In this document: piece by piece, positions 5,744 to 6,122 of the stretch | How the letters are laid out: the number at the start of each line of letters is the position of its first letter | How positions within the stretch are numbered: position 1 is the first letter of the stretch | From: Anaerolineae bacterium | Lineage (GTDB): Bacteria; Chloroflexota; Anaerolineae; Aggregatilineales; Phototrophicaceae | Reading direction: 5' to 3' | NCBI GenBank assembly: GCA_020848855.1 | Contig: JADLHH010000003.1 | Span: 1 to 6,122 of the forward strand | DNA length: 6,122 nucleotides | Notes under the pieces: generated by a model | The model's input: only the letters and a program-made list of their open reading frames with translations | Database searches by the model: none | What the model was told of the DNA's origin: nothing | Translations under genes and position numbers: made by a program

Positions 5744-6122
5744 TCAATCTCCCACAGTCGTGAATAGGACGCCGGGCGGCAGCGTCAGGGTTTGTCCGTC
5801 GCTCAAGGTCAAGGCGTGGTCGTGCGCCGCAGAATTATACAGCAGACACCGGCGTTTCGAAGGGATACGCCGCAGCTCAGCACAGGGGATTTCGAGGCAC
5901 AGGCAGAGAATATCGGGATCATCGGTGGAAGCCAGCGCGTCGAACAGCAGCGCGCTCCAGAAAACCTCACCCGCGCCGTAAAGCTCTTTCCCCAGCTTGG
6001 CGGTGTGCCGGAATTCTGCCGTCTCCAAATCCTCGTAAGGAATGTACGGGCACGGACCGCGCCGCAGGTGTTCCGGCAGATACGGGTCGAAGAAGGCGTA
6101 ATTATGCTGGCGCTGCAAATTG
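5744..6122 (-). CDS. Unrecognised protein, C-terminal 125 residues (5'-truncated)
   Basis: The frame is open to the window edge, so only the C-terminal end is seen; the TTG near 6118 is just an internal codon. I do not recognise the family with confidence. The first half is rich in Tyr, Glu and aromatic residues (FFDPYLPEHLRRGPCPYIPYEDL, split here as FFDPY, RGPCPYIPYEDLET, then GKELYGAGEVFWSALLFDAL at about residues 45-64 of the fragment). This looks like a helical hairpin of an alpha/alpha-barrel sugar-processing enzyme. The last ~45 residues (LCLEIPCAEL through LPPGVLFT) alternate hydrophobic and polar residues and probably form a small beta domain. It ends 2 bp before the GH130 start, so it is likely co-transcribed with it and may act on the same glycan. 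That role is inference from context. Confidence 0.75.
   Translation of the reverse strand, partial: NLQRQHNYAFFDPYLPEHLRRGPCPYIPYEDLETAEFRHTAKLGKELYGAGEVFWSALLFDALASTDDPDILCLCLEIPCAELRRIPSKRRCLLYNSAAHDHALTLSDGQTLTLPPGVLFTTVGD
5749..5753 (-). promoter_or_regulatory. Ribosome-binding site deciding the GH130 start
   Basis: GGGAG on the - strand sits inside the last codons of the upstream gene, seven bases before ATG 5741. It is only one base from the alternative TTG at 5747, which is too close, so the ATG is the better start. Confidence 0.55.

Noticed and set aside
5397..5981. Open + strand frame (194 codons) opposite the GH130 gene and its upstream neighbour
   Set aside because: It crosses the boundary of two well-supported - strand genes and its product is an Arg/Val-rich low-complexity string; it is an antisense shadow.
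1..6122. CRISPR array, tRNA, rRNA, insertion sequence or phage gene
   Set aside because: I saw no regularly spaced repeats, no cloverleaf-like segment, no transposase or integrase, and no terminal inverted repeats in the window.

Overview
The window is GC-rich, gene-dense bacterial DNA. It holds two carbohydrate-type loci separated by a redox-enzyme operon. The gene types (CUT1-like sugar ABC permeases, a four-subunit VorB-type 2-oxoacid:ferredoxin oxidoreductase and a GH130 enzyme) would fit an anaerobic or facultative heterotroph. My impression is a Chloroflexota (Anaerolineae-like) genome, but this rests on family resemblance only and no marker gene proves it.

Layout. Positions 2-646 (+) are the 3' part of a MalF-type permease gene, cut by the window edge. 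It overlaps by 8 bp a complete MalG-type permease gene at 639-1535 (+). Positions 1536-1831 hold no confident gene: there is a possible decayed coding remnant, a weak terminator-like hairpin, and an operator-like inverted/direct repeat just ahead of the next operon. A tight four-gene operon follows on the + strand: a 2x[4Fe-4S] ferredoxin subunit (1832-2068), the alpha subunit (2080-3159), the TPP-binding beta subunit (3156-3947) and the gamma subunit (3958-4557). Positions 4558-4694 are a convergent intergenic gap. On the - strand are a GH130 glycoside phosphorylase/hydrolase (4695-5741) and, just upstream of it, the C-terminal part of an unrecognised protein (5744-6122), cut by the window edge.

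How they work together. The permeases would import an oligosaccharide together with a binding protein and an ATPase that lie outside the window. The GH130 enzyme would act on beta-mannosides or related glycans, possibly with the gene upstream of it. The oxidoreductase operon converts a branched-chain 2-oxoacid (or another 2-oxoacid) to acyl-CoA while reducing ferredoxin. It has no evident link to sugar uptake.

The most notable structural signal is a 21-bp near-perfect direct repeat (20/21). One copy is the 3' end of the malG-type gene (1515-1535). The other lies 9 bp after the gamma-subunit gene (4566-4586) and would still encode the permease C-terminal residues ASGLRG plus a stop. The oxidoreductase operon is therefore bracketed by two copies of a permease 3' end, which suggests an insertion or rearrangement. 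I see no integrase, insertion sequence, tRNA, rRNA or CRISPR array in the window. Apart from this bracket the genes belong to known families.
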